Part shown: piece after piece, positions 19,091 to 27,258 of the stretch
Position numbering within the stretch: the stretch's first letter is position 1
Layout of the letters: each line of letters opens with the position of its first letter
Source of the DNA: Schlegelella_A sp036272325
Lineage (GTDB): Bacteria; Pseudomonadota; Gammaproteobacteria; Burkholderiales; Burkholderiaceae_C
Assembly (NCBI GenBank): GCA_036272325.1
Contig: DATAYY010000088.1
Coordinates: 1-41,578 of the forward strand
Reading direction: 5' to 3'
DNA length: 41,578 bases
Notes under the pieces: model-generated
The model's input: the letters and a program-made list of their open reading frames with translations, nothing else
Database searches by the model: none
What the model was told of the DNA's origin: nothing
Position numbers and translations under genes: made by a program

Positions 19091-19900
19091 GTGAACAGCC
19101 TCTTCGTCTCGCTCGGCATCGAGTCGTGGAAGCCCGTGCTCGCGGCGCTCATGCTGCCGCCGGTGCCGTTTCTGCTCCTGGTCCTGATCGGTGCCCGCCT
19201 CCTGCTGCCACGGCGCGGCCTCGGCTGGTTCGTGATCGTCATCGGCGTCGCGCTGCTGTGGACGTCGGCGTGCACCGGCGCGGCGCGCCTGCTGAGCCAC
19301 GCCTTGCTGCAGCCGCCCGCAGCACTCGGCTTCGACCGCGTGCGCGAGCTGCGCGCGGAGGTGGCGGCGAAAAAGCCGCTCGCGATCGTCGTTCTCGGCG
19401 CCGGCGTCGAGCCGTTCGCCCCGGAATACGGCGTCAGCAGCCTGCAGGCGGCGTCGCTCGAGCGGCTGCGCTACGGCGTCTGGCTGGCCGGGCAGACCGG
19501 TGCGCCGCTCGCCTTCAGCGGCGGCGTCGGCTGGGCGCAGCAAGGATCCACGGCCGAGGCGCGGGTCGCCGCGAAGATCGCCGCCGACGAGTTCGCCAGA
19601 CCGATCCGCTGGGTCGAGGCCGAATCGAGCGACACCCGCGAGAACGCCGCCAAGACGATGGCGCTGCTCAAACCCGCCGGCATCGATCACATCATCCTCG
19701 TCACCGACGGCTACCACATGGCGCGCGCGATGCGCGCCTTCACCCACGCCGCCGGGCCCGATGTCCGGATCGAGGCGGCGCCGATGGATCTGGCCACCCG
19801 TCTCGAGACGCCGACGCTCGAGTGGCTACCGAGCTCGGACGGTTTTCGCGACGTGCGCCGGCTCGTGCGCGAGCTCGCCGGCCTCTACGCCGGCGCCTGA
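19091..19900 (+). CDS. YdcF-family (DUF218) inner-membrane protein
   Basis: A 269-residue protein with two N-terminal membrane helices (about 12-30 and 37-55) followed by a DUF218 domain. Family motifs include VLGAGVEPFAPEY, FSGGVGW, the acidic-amide motif ESSDTRENA and VTDGYHMARA. ElyC/SanA/YdcF proteins are linked to envelope integrity, but the activity of this one is unknown. The start is GTG 19091. It ends 20 bases before ureD on the same strand, so it may be transcribed with the urease genes without a functional link. Confidence 0.82.
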   Translation: MNSLFVSLGIESWKPVLAALMLPPVPFLLLVLIGARLLLPRRGLGWFVIVIGVALLWTSACTGAARLLSHALLQPPAALGFDRVRELRAEVAAKKPLAIVVLGAGVEPFAPEYGVSSLQAASLERLRYGVWLAGQTGAPLAFSGGVGWAQQGSTAEARVAAKIAADEFARPIRWVEAESSDTRENAAKTMALLKPAGIDHIILVTDGYHMARAMRAFTHAAGPDVRIEAAPMDLATRLETPTLEWLPSSDGFRDVRRLVRELAGLYAGA

Positions 19901-19920
19901 GCGCAGCGGCCGCGACGGCG

Positions 19921-20748
19921 ATGGCCTGGCGCGGCACGCTCGCCCTCGACTACCGCGAGCGCGACGGCCGCACGATCGTTCGCGACCGCCACGACGGACC
20001 GCTGCGCGTCCTGCGCGCCTTGCATCCGGAAGGCGGCATCTGCCACAGCGTGCTCGTCCACCCACCGGGTGGCATCGTCGGCGGCGACACGCTCTCGATC
20101 GCGATCTCGCTTGCTGCGGGCGCCCATGCCCTGATCACGACGCCGGGTGCGACGCGCTTTTATCGCAGCGCCGGCGCCGAGGCCTCGCAGTCGCTCGAGG
20201 TCGTCGCCGCGGCAGGCAGCCGCGTCGAGTGGCTGCCGCTGGAGACGATCGCCTACAGCGGCTGCGAGGCGAGCAACCGGATGCGTTTCGACCTCGCCGC
20301 CGGCGCGGAGACGATCGGCTGGGATGTCACTGCCCTCGGCCTGCCGGCATCCGAGCTGCCGTTCGCGGCCGGCCGCTTCGCGCAGTCGATCGAGCTGCCC
20401 GGCCGCTGGCTCGAGCGCGCGACCATCGCCGCCGCAGACGCCCGGCTGCTCGATTCGCCGCTCGGCTGGGGCGGCCGCCGCGTGCTGGCGACGATGTGGT
20501 TCGCGAGCGGCGATGCGCTCGCCGCGGCGCGTCGCGAGGCGCTGCTCGCGGCGGCGCGCGAGCTCGCGCGCGGGCATCCGCTCGCCGCGACAAGCGGTGC
20601 GACGGCACCCCACGACGACGTCGTCGTCGTCCGCGCGCTCGCCGATCGCGTCGAGCCGGCGATGGCGCTGCTGCGGGACATTTGGCGCGTCTGGCGGCCG
20701 ATTGCCTGGGGACTCGAGGCGACTCTGCCGCGCGTGTGGACGACCTGA
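19921..20748 (+). CDS. ureD: Urease accessory protein UreD
   Basis: UreD (UreH) scaffolds the UreABC apoenzyme with UreF and UreG during delivery of nickel and carbonate. The protein has 275 residues, as expected. Recognisable blocks are HPPGGIVGGDTLSI, the TTPGATRFYRS stretch and LPLETIAYSG. It opens the urease gene cluster 20 bases after the YdcF-type gene and is separated from ureA by 114 bases, which may hold an extra promoter (a TATGAT stands at 20782-20787 without a good -35). Confidence 0.94.
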   Translation: MAWRGTLALDYRERDGRTIVRDRHDGPLRVLRALHPEGGICHSVLVHPPGGIVGGDTLSIAISLAAGAHALITTPGATRFYRSAGAEASQSLEVVAAAGSRVEWLPLETIAYSGCEASNRMRFDLAAGAETIGWDVTALGLPASELPFAAGRFAQSIELPGRWLERATIAAADARLLDSPLGWGGRRVLATMWFASGDALAAARREALLAAARELARGHPLAATSGATAPHDDVVVVRALADRVEPAMALLRDIWRVWRPIAWGLEATLPRVWTT

Positions 20749-20862
20749 GCCCAGGCGCGAATCGGGCTCGACACACGGCCGTATGATCGACGCGTCTCGC
20801 CGATCTGGCACCGCTCTTGCGGTTCGGCTGCATCGTCTCCTCTTTCCCAGCCCCCGACGCCG

Positions 20863-21165
20863 ATGGACCTGACGCCGCGCGAGAAGGACAAGCTCCTCGT
20901 CTTCACAGCCGCCCTGCTCGCCGAGCGGCGGCGCGCCCGCGGCCTGAAGCTCAACCACCCCGAGGCGGTCGCGCTGATCAGCGCCGCGATCCTCGAAGGG
21001 GCGCGCGAGGGCAAGAGCGTGGCCACGCTGATGAGCGAGGGCAAGGCCGTCCTGACGCGCGACGATGTCATGGAAGGCATCGCCGAGATGATTGCGGACA
21101 TCCAGGTCGAGGCGACCTTCCCCGACGGCACCAAGCTGGTGACCGTGCACCAGCCGATCGCATGA
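20863..21165 (+). CDS. ureA: Urease gamma subunit
   Basis: A 100-residue structural subunit of urease, which hydrolyses urea to ammonia and carbamate in the cytoplasm. The whole sequence is diagnostic (MDLTPREKDKLLVFTAALLA; LNHPEAVALI; VEATFPDGTKLVTVHQPI). Start and stop are the standard ones. Its stop overlaps an ATG (21162) of the following small membrane-protein frame. Confidence 0.97.
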   Translation: MDLTPREKDKLLVFTAALLAERRRARGLKLNHPEAVALISAAILEGAREGKSVATLMSEGKAVLTRDDVMEGIAEMIADIQVEATFPDGTKLVTVHQPIA

Positions 21166-21182
21166 CGCTTCAGGGAGCCCGC

Positions 21183-21359
21183 ATGGTCCGTCCGCTTCGC
21201 ATCGCCATCGCCCTCGCGGGGTCGTCCTGCGCCCTGCCCGCGCTTGCGCACTTCACGAGCTCGGCGACGCCGCACTGGCACGCCGGCGACATCTGGGGCG
21301 TCCTCGCTGTCGTCGTGCTGACCGCGATCGCAGCATGGATCGACCGGCGCTCTCGATGA
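21183..21359 (+). CDS. Small His-containing membrane protein inside the urease operon
   Basis: A 58-residue frame between ureA and ureB. It starts with a signal peptide or first helix (MVRPLRIAIALAGSSCALPALA), then a short stretch with HFTSSATPHWHAGD containing three histidines, then a second helix (about 36-52) and a basic end (IDRRSR). ATG 21183 has a good Shine-Dalgarno (AGGGAG, 21171-21176). ATG 21162, overlapping the ureA stop, is the alternative. Its stop overlaps the ureB start (ATGA), which argues for real translation. It occupies a place where some betaproteobacteria encode the HupE/UreJ nickel permease, but it is far too short to be one. The function is unknown; a role with nickel is only a guess. 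Confidence 0.65.
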   Translation: MVRPLRIAIALAGSSCALPALAHFTSSATPHWHAGDIWGVLAVVVLTAIAAWIDRRSR

Positions 21360-21664
21360 CCCCCGGCGAGCTGCTCCTGGCGCCCGGCGATCACGAGATC
21401 AACACGGGGCGGCGGACGGCGACGCTGACCGTGCAGAACAGCGGCGACCGCCCGATCCAGGTCGGTTCGCACTACCACTTCGCCGAGACCAACGCGGCGC
21501 TCCGCTTCGACCGCGACGCCGCCCGCGGCATGCGGCTCGACATCGCGTCGGGCACCGCGGTGCGCTTCGAGCCCGGGCAGCAACGCACGGTGCGGCTGGT
21601 GGCGCTCGCTGGCGACCGCCGCGTCTACGGTTTTCGCGGCCTCGTCCAGGGCAGCCTCGGATGA
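21356..21664 (+). CDS. ureB: Urease beta subunit
   Basis: A 102-residue structural subunit of urease. Diagnostic segments are MTPGELL, VQNSGDRPIQVGSHYHFAETN, LRFDRDAARGMRLDIASGTAVRFEPGQ and VYGFRGLVQG. ATG 21356 gives the standard start and overlaps the previous stop by 4 bases; its own stop overlaps the ureC start the same way. Confidence 0.97.
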   Translation: MTPGELLLAPGDHEINTGRRTATLTVQNSGDRPIQVGSHYHFAETNAALRFDRDAARGMRLDIASGTAVRFEPGQQRTVRLVALAGDRRVYGFRGLVQGSLG

Positions 21665-23406
21665 CGACGATCTCGCGCCGCGCATATGCGGAGATGTACG
21701 GGCCGACGATCGGCGACCGCATTCGCCTTGCCGATACCGGGCTCGTCGTCGAAGTCGAGGACGACTACACGCTGCGCGCCGGCGGCTACGGCGAGGAGGT
21801 GAAGTTCGGTGGCGGCAAGACGATCCGCGACGGCATGGGCCAGAGCCAGCGCGTCGCCGCCGAGGTCGCCGACACCGTGATCACGAACGCGCTCGTGATC
21901 GACCACTGGGGCATCGTCAAGGCCGACGTCGCGATCAAGTCGGGCCGCATCGCCGGCCTCGGCAAGGCCGGCAATCCCGACGTCCAGCCGGGAGTCGACA
22001 TCGTCATCGGCCCGGGCACCGAGATCATCGCCGGCGAGGGAATGATCCTGACCGCGGGCGGCGTCGACTCGCACATCCACTTCATCTGCCCGCAGCAGAT
22101 CGAGGCGGCGCTCGCGAGCGGGGTGACGACGATGCTCGGCGGCGGCACCGGCCCGGCGACGGGAACCTTCGCGACGACGTGCACGCCGGGGCCGTGGCAC
22201 CTCCACGCGATGCTGCAGGCGGCCGAGGCATTTCCGATGAACCTCGGCTTCATGGCCAAGGGCAATGCCAGCCTGCCGGCAGCGCTCGACGAGCAGGTCG
22301 AGGCGGGCGCGTGCGGCCTGAAGCTGCACGAGGACTGGGGCACGACGCCGGCGGCGATCGACAACTGCCTCGCGGTCGCCGAGCGCCACGACGTGCAGGT
22401 GACGATCCACACCGACACGCTCAACGAATCGGGATTCGTCGAGGACACCGCGGCGGCGTTCAAGGGCCGCGCGATCGCGACCTTCCACACCGAAGGCGCG
22501 GGCGGCGGCCACGCGCCCGACATCATCAAGCTCGCGGGCCTCGCCAACGTGCTGCCGTCGTCGACCAACCCGACCATGCCGTACACGGTCAACACGGTCG
22601 ACGAGCACCTCGACATGCTGATGGTCTGCCATCACCTCGACCCGTCGATCGCCGAGGATCTCGCCTTCGCCGAGAGCCGGATCCGCAAGGAGACGATCGC
22701 CGCCGAGGACGTGCTGCACGACCTCGGCGTGTTCTCGATGATGTCGAGCGACAGCCAGGCGATGGGTCGCGTCGCCGAGGTGATCGTGCGCACCTGGCAG
22801 GCGGCCGACAAGATGAAGGCGCAGCGCGGCTGGCTCGCGCCCGAGCAGGGCGTCGCCGTCGCGCCTTGCGCGCGCGAGTCGCGCAACGACAACTTCCGCG
22901 TCCGCCGTTACCTCGCCAAGTACACGATCAACCCGGCGAAGGCGCAGGGCATCGCGCACGAGGTCGGCTCGATCGAGCCGGGCAAGCTCGCCGACCTCGT
23001 GCTCTGGAAGCCGGCGTTCTTCGCCGTCAAGCCTTCCCTCGTCATCAAGGGCGGGATGATCGCGATGGCGGCGATGGGCGACCCGAGTGCGTCGATCCCG
23101 ACCCCGCAGCCGGTCCACTTCCGGCCGATGTTCGGCGCCTACGGCCCGGCCCTCGCGCGTTCGTGCGTCAACTTCGCCTCCAAGGCGTCGATCGATGCCG
23201 GCATCGCCGACAAGCTCGGACTCTCGCGCCCGCTCAGTGCGGTGCGCGGCACGCGCTCGATCGGCAAGACCGACATGGTGCTCAACGGCGCGACACCGAA
23301 GATCGACGTCGATGCGCAGACCTACGAGGTTCGCGCCGACGGCGTCCTGCTGACCTGCGAGCCGGCATCGGTGCTGCCACTCGCACAGCGCTACTTCCTC
23401 TTTTAA
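21661..23406 (+). CDS. ureC: Urease alpha (catalytic) subunit
   Basis: Nickel-dependent amidohydrolase subunit of 581 residues. The dinickel site is complete: H138 and H140 (DSHIHFICP), carbamylated K221 (GLKLHEDWG), the His of TIHTDTLNE and of ATFHTEGAGGGHAPD, and the flap MVCHHLDP with the catalytic His. A short segment with an extra Cys (APCARESRNDNFR) replaces the more usual spacer before NFR. It ends with LPLAQRYFLF, as is typical. It is translated by ATGA overlap with ureB. Confidence 0.98.
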   Translation: MTTISRRAYAEMYGPTIGDRIRLADTGLVVEVEDDYTLRAGGYGEEVKFGGGKTIRDGMGQSQRVAAEVADTVITNALVIDHWGIVKADVAIKSGRIAGLGKAGNPDVQPGVDIVIGPGTEIIAGEGMILTAGGVDSHIHFICPQQIEAALASGVTTMLGGGTGPATGTFATTCTPGPWHLHAMLQAAEAFPMNLGFMAKGNASLPAALDEQVEAGACGLKLHEDWGTTPAAIDNCLAVAERHDVQVTIHTDTLNESGFVEDTAAAFKGRAIATFHTEGAGGGHAPDIIKLAGLANVLPSSTNPTMPYTVNTVDEHLDMLMVCHHLDPSIAEDLAFAESRIRKETIAAEDVLHDLGVFSMMSSDSQAMGRVAEVIVRTWQAADKMKAQRGWLAPEQGVAVAPCARESRNDNFRVRRYLAKYTINPAKAQGIAHEVGSIEPGKLADLVLWKPAFFAVKPSLVIKGGMIAMAAMGDPSASIPTPQPVHFRPMFGAYGPALARSCVNFASKASIDAGIADKLGLSRPLSAVRGTRSIGKTDMVLNGATPKIDVDAQTYEVRADGVLLTCEPASVLPLAQRYFLF

Positions 23407-23428
23407 TGCGGCCTCGCGCCGCACGCGC

Positions 23429-23986
23429 ATGCCGCCGCTGCTCGTCACCAGCAAGCTGATCGCCGCCGGCCGCGGCCTCGCGCCCGCGCTGCTGCGCCGC
23501 GCGCCGACGCTCGCGCTCGACTGGGACACGCGCCAGAAGAGCCGCTTCGAGGCAGTCGATTCAAGCGGACGCCGGATCGGCGTATTCCTGCCGCGCGGCG
23601 CGTTCGTCCGCGGCGGCGACGTCCTCGTCGCCGAGGACGGCTCGCTGATCGTCGTCGCGGCGCTCGCACAAGCGGTGCTCGTCGTCACCGCGGCGCCGGC
23701 GTCACGCGAGCCGCGTCTGGACCTGCTCCGCGCTGCCTACCACCTCGGCAACCGCCACGTCCCGCTCGAAGTGCACGCCGATCGGCTCATCCTCGAGGCC
23801 GACCACGTCCTCGCCGCGCTGCTCGCGCGGATGGGCCTCGAAGTCGCCGCGACGAGCGTTCCGTTCGAGCCCGAAGCGGGCGCCTACGATGCGGCGGCGA
23901 CTGGTGCCCATGCTCACGCCCACGCGAGCGAGGCCCATGCGCACGGACTCGGCGACCACGACGCGCCGCACGAGGCTGCGCGGTGA
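23429..23986 (+). CDS. ureE: Urease accessory protein UreE (nickel chaperone)
   Basis: Homodimeric metallochaperone that binds nickel for urease activation. The protein has 185 residues: an N-terminal peptide-binding domain, a metal-binding domain with YHLGNRHVPLEV, and a His-rich C-terminal tail (nine His in about residues 160-182, alternating AHAHAH and later HxH). Such tails store nickel. Its stop overlaps the GTG start of ureF. Confidence 0.95.
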   Translation: MPPLLVTSKLIAAGRGLAPALLRRAPTLALDWDTRQKSRFEAVDSSGRRIGVFLPRGAFVRGGDVLVAEDGSLIVVAALAQAVLVVTAAPASREPRLDLLRAAYHLGNRHVPLEVHADRLILEADHVLAALLARMGLEVAATSVPFEPEAGAYDAAATGAHAHAHASEAHAHGLGDHDAPHEAAR

Positions 23987-24759
23987 TCGCCCCACGACGT
24001 GGCGATCGAGCACCGCGGCGCACGCCGTTGCAGCCCCGGCGCAGCATCGCCCACCGGCGCCGCGATGCGGACGCGCCGCTCGGCACCGCGGCCCTGCTGC
24101 AGCTGATCCGACTGGCGTCGCCGAGCCTGCCGGTCGGCGGCTTCAGCTATTCGGAGGGGATCGAGGCGGCGGTCGAAGCATCGCTGGTGCGCGACGAGGC
24201 GAGCGCACGGTCGTGGCTGCTCGACCAGCTCGAGCTCGGCATCGGACGCAGCGAGCTTCCGGTGACGGCGCGCGCCCTCGCGGCATGGCGGCGCGACGAC
24301 CGCAAAGCCGTCGTTAGGTGGAACGACTGGTTCGCGACGACGCGCGAAACGAGCGAGCTGCGCCGCCAGACCGAGCAGATGGGACGCTCGCTGGCGATCT
24401 GGCTGCGCCAGGGCGATGCTGGCGATGCGCGCGTCGCCGCCCTCGAAGCGCTGACGCCGGCGCCGACGTGGCCGATCGCATTCGCCCTCGCCGCCGCCGG
24501 TAGCGCAGCCGGCCCGCGCGCGGTGCTCGCGAGCCTGGCCGCCGGCTGGGCCGAGAACACGACGCAGGCGGCGCTGAAGGCGGTGCCGCTCGGCCAGGCG
24601 GCGGCGCAACGCATCCTCGCCGCGATCGCCGCCGCGATTCCGGCCGCGGTCGACCGGGCGCTCGCCATGGCGGCCGCCGAAATGCAGGCGTTCGCGCCGA
24701 TGCTCGCGATCCTTTCAGCGAAGCACGAAGAGCAGTACTCGCGCCTGTTCCGCTCGTGA
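23983..24759 (+). CDS. ureF: Urease accessory protein UreF
   Basis: UreF forms the UreD-UreF-UreG activation complex and channels nickel toward the active site. The family core begins at LLQLIRLASPSLPVGGFSYSEGIE and ends AILSAKHEEQYSRLFRS. The only start consistent with the frame is GTG 23983, which overlaps the ureE stop (GTGA). It gives 258 residues with an unusually basic N-terminal extension of about 35 residues (many Arg) before the core. Confidence 0.93.
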   Translation: MIAPRRGDRAPRRTPLQPRRSIAHRRRDADAPLGTAALLQLIRLASPSLPVGGFSYSEGIEAAVEASLVRDEASARSWLLDQLELGIGRSELPVTARALAAWRRDDRKAVVRWNDWFATTRETSELRRQTEQMGRSLAIWLRQGDAGDARVAALEALTPAPTWPIAFALAAAGSAAGPRAVLASLAAGWAENTTQAALKAVPLGQAAAQRILAAIAAAIPAAVDRALAMAAAEMQAFAPMLAILSAKHEEQYSRLFRS

Positions 24760-24793
24760 CCCCTTTTGCCCCCACTCCTCCGCTGCCGCCACC

Positions 24794-25456
24794 ATGAGAC
24801 CCTTGCACGACATCGCGCGCCGGACCCGCACCCTGCCGCCCTTGCGCGTCGGCGTCGGCGGCCCGGTCGGCTCGGGCAAGACGACGCTGGTCGAGATGCT
24901 TTGCAAGACGATGCGCGACCGCTACGACCTCATCGTCGTCACCAACGACATCTACACCAAGGAAGACCAGCGCCTGCTCACCGCCTGTGGCGCTCTCGAC
25001 GCCGAGCGCATCATGGGCGTCGAGACCGGCGGCTGCCCGCACACCGCGATCCGCGAGGATGCGTCGATCAACCTCGAGGCGATCGACCGCATGCTGGAAA
25101 GGTTCCCGGACGCCGACATCGTCTTCGTCGAGAGCGGCGGCGACAACCTGGCGGCGACGTTCAGCCCCGAGCTCTCGGACCTGACGATCTACGTCATCGA
25201 CGTCGCCGCGGGCGAGAAGATTCCGAGGAAGGGCGGCCCGGGGATCACCAAGAGCGATCTCTTCGTCATCAACAAGACCGACCTCGCGCCGCACGTCGGC
25301 GCCAGCCTCGACGTGATGCGCGCCGACACGCTGCGCATGCGCGGCGCGAAGCCGTTCGTGATGACCAACCTGAAGACGCGCGACGGCCTGGCCGAGGTCG
25401 TTGCGTTCATCGAGCAGCGCGGCATGCTCGCGCCGGCGGACGCGGCGCCGCGCTGA
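24794..25456 (+). CDS. ureG: Urease accessory GTPase UreG
   Basis: GTPase that couples GTP hydrolysis to nickel insertion into urease. The 220-residue protein has the P-loop GPVGSGKT (23-30), the nickel-binding CPH motif (81-83), ESGGDN (about 114-118) and the base-recognition NKTD (160-163). It is the last gene of the ureDA-x-BCEFG cluster, 34 bases after ureF. Confidence 0.97.
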   Translation: MRPLHDIARRTRTLPPLRVGVGGPVGSGKTTLVEMLCKTMRDRYDLIVVTNDIYTKEDQRLLTACGALDAERIMGVETGGCPHTAIREDASINLEAIDRMLERFPDADIVFVESGGDNLAATFSPELSDLTIYVIDVAAGEKIPRKGGPGITKSDLFVINKTDLAPHVGASLDVMRADTLRMRGAKPFVMTNLKTRDGLAEVVAFIEQRGMLAPADAAPR

Positions 25457-25606
25457 CTCGGCCCAGCGTCACCGCCGGCCGCGGCAGCGCGTGTCGCCGC
25501 CTTCCCGGCCACGAGCGACGCGGTTGAAGGGCATTTCCCGGCCGACAGCCGGCACGCCACCACCACCGGCGCTGCGCAGAATTTCGGCTGCTAGAGCGAG
25601 GACGTC

Positions 25607-25861
25607 ATGGGCTTTACGGTGCTCTTCCTGTTGCTCCTGGTGACCGCGGGCTGGTGGTTGCACAGCCGCTGGTCGGCACTGCGCGACGCGCAGGCGGCGC
25701 GGCGCGAGGCCGAGCTGATGGTCGTCTTCGAGGCGCGCTCGAAGATCAAGCCTGTCGTCGCGACGCCGGCGGCGAGCGATTTCTATCCGACCTTGCCCGA
25801 GCAAGACGCCTCCCCGCTGAGGGCGGTACCGCAATCGGCGAGGCGCTCCGCGGCCGAGTGA
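25607..25861 (+). CDS. Small single-pass membrane protein, unknown
   Basis: An 84-residue protein with an N-terminal membrane helix (about 2-19), a charged amphipathic stretch (about 20-45) and a low-complexity tail. ATG 25607 follows a GAGG-like ribosome site. It lies 150 bases after ureG on the same strand and may be transcribed from it, but nothing ties it to urease. No family recognised. Confidence 0.55.
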   Translation: MGFTVLFLLLLVTAGWWLHSRWSALRDAQAARREAELMVVFEARSKIKPVVATPAASDFYPTLPEQDASPLRAVPQSARRSAAE

Positions 25862-25879
25862 TCGCGGTTGCTGCAGAGG

Positions 25880-25899
25880 CGACGACGCCAGCGTCGTCG
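25880..25899. terminator. GC-rich hairpin between convergent genes
   Basis: Arms CGACGACGC (25880-25888) and GCGTCGTCG (25891-25899) are perfectly complementary around CA; in RNA a 7-8 bp stem with a 4-6 base loop. It lies between the small membrane-protein gene and the convergent CxxC-protein gene. No T-run. Confidence 0.35.
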
Positions 25900-25943
25900 G
25901 TGGCCCGCCAAACCGCAGGCGTGCAGGGCAGAGCCGCCTAGGC

Positions 25944-26294
25944 TCAGGTCATGAGCTGCATCGAACGCGCACTCGTGCCCCACGAGAAGTCGACTTCGAG
26001 CCGCGGCTCGAACTCGATGCTCGCGCAGACGCAGGGCGACGCAGCGACGACCGGCACGACATGCGCGAAGACGTGCACCTTGCCGCAGCCGGTGCAACGC
26101 CACGACGAGCTGCGCGCGAAGAATCCAGCGCTTTGAGCCGGCGTCATCACGAGGCCGGTCTCGCCGAAGAGGGCGTCGATCGCGTCGGGGGACAGGGACC
26201 CGTTCGGCGGAGCCTCGAGCGAACGCCCTCGCAGCGCGAGCACCGACTGGCTCCACTGCAACACCGCCTCGCGCGCCGCCTCGATTCGTCCCAT
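25944..26294 (-). CDS. Small putative zinc-ribbon protein, unknown
   Basis: A 116-residue protein. The second half carries CTGCGKVHVF and, 19 residues later, CVC, a CxxC...CxC arrangement suited to binding one zinc. The first half is helical. ATG 26294 is the only good start for a compact protein, although the frame stays open upstream. No family recognised; DNA, RNA or protein binding are all possible. Confidence 0.6.
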   Translation of the reverse strand: MGRIEAAREAVLQWSQSVLALRGRSLEAPPNGSLSPDAIDALFGETGLVMTPAQSAGFFARSSSWRCTGCGKVHVFAHVVPVVAASPCVCASIEFEPRLEVDFSWGTSARSMQLMT

Positions 26295-26540
26295 GTCGTT
26301 TCCCTCGCTGCCCGACACGATAGCTCGTGCGGTAGCAATCGGGGAGCCTTGACGGCCGGCGACCCCGTGCTCAGGGGGGCACGAACCCGACGAACGGCGG
26401 CTCGTAACCCGCGTGTATCGGCGCCGCTTCAATCGGGCAAAGGCCGCTCTGCGCGGTGCCGCCTGCCTACACTGCCGCCCGGGACGACCGCCGCCGAAGG
26501 TCCCGAGAGCTGGCACTCCTACGCGCGGACGTTGCATGGG

Positions 26541-27258
26541 GTGGCGCTCGCCGCGGCGAGGCCGCCGAGCCCGGCGCTGATCGGCGAGCTCGTCGGCGAG
26601 ATGACCGCGAGCCTCGGCGCCTCGGCCGGCCTGGTCGCGGTCTTCACCGACGAGAAGCAGGCGCGCGTGCGGACGATGGCCGCGCTCCTTGATGGCAGTC
26701 CGCTGGCGCCGTTCGAGTACGCGCTCGCGGGAACGCCTTGCGAGCAGGTCGTCTGCCCCGACTTGCGGCACGTCGAGCGCGGGCTGGCGAAGAAATTTCG
26801 CGGCGGCAGCCTGTTCGCCACCGAGGGGATGGACTCGTACGCGGCGTACCCGCTCTGCGACAGCCAGGGCGAGCGGCTCCGCCTGCTCGCGGCGATGGAC
26901 CGCGAGCCGTTCGCCGACGTCGCACTCGCCGAAGCTGTCCTCAAGATGATCGGCAGCCGGATCGCCACCCGAGCTCGAGCGCTCGACGACCGAGGGCCTG
27001 TTCGAGGCCAGCAGCAAGGGAGTGCCGATCACGGCGATGGAGTACGAGCTTCTGCGCGTGTTCCTGGCGAGCCCGAACCGCGTGCTGTCGCGCGATCAGC
27101 TGCTGATGAAGACGCGCAACCGCCAATGGGAGCCGTTCGATCGCTCGATCGACATCCGGATCGGCCGCCTGAGGAAGAAGATCGAGCCCGATCCTGCGGC
27201 CGAGCCCCGCTGCATCCGCACCGAGCGCAACGCCGGCTACATGGACGTTCCGGACTAG
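26541..27258 (+). pseudogene. GAF-domain / OmpR-type winged-helix regulator, frameshifted
   Basis: Two halves of one regulator in different frames. The first (to about 26968) encodes a GAF-type sensor domain: APFEYALAGTPCEQVV, then DSYAAYPLCDSQGERLRLLAAMD. The second (from about 26970 to the stop at 27258) encodes a complete OmpR/PhoB-type DNA-binding domain: GVPITAMEYELLRVFLA, SPNRVLSRDQLL, PFDRSIDIRIGRLRKKIE, then GYM near the end. Removing one C from the ACCC run at about 26966-26969 joins them as ...SRIATELERSTTEG..., the usual end of a GAF helix. The start is uncertain: GTG 26541 and TTG 26532 are in frame, yet GAF-like sequence extends further up. Either a recent inactivating frameshift or a sequencing error. 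No receiver domain or kinase is present. Confidence 0.7.

Noticed and set aside
20749..20862. Urease promoter upstream of ureA
   Set aside because: A TATGAT at 20782-20787 is present, but no -35 stands at 16-18 bases and ureD precedes without a terminator, so a separate promoter is not supported.
26941..27022. Programmed ribosomal frameshift in the GAF/winged-helix gene
   Set aside because: There is no slippery heptamer, in-frame stop pause site or downstream structure of the known kinds at the junction; a simple one-base insertion or read error explains it better.
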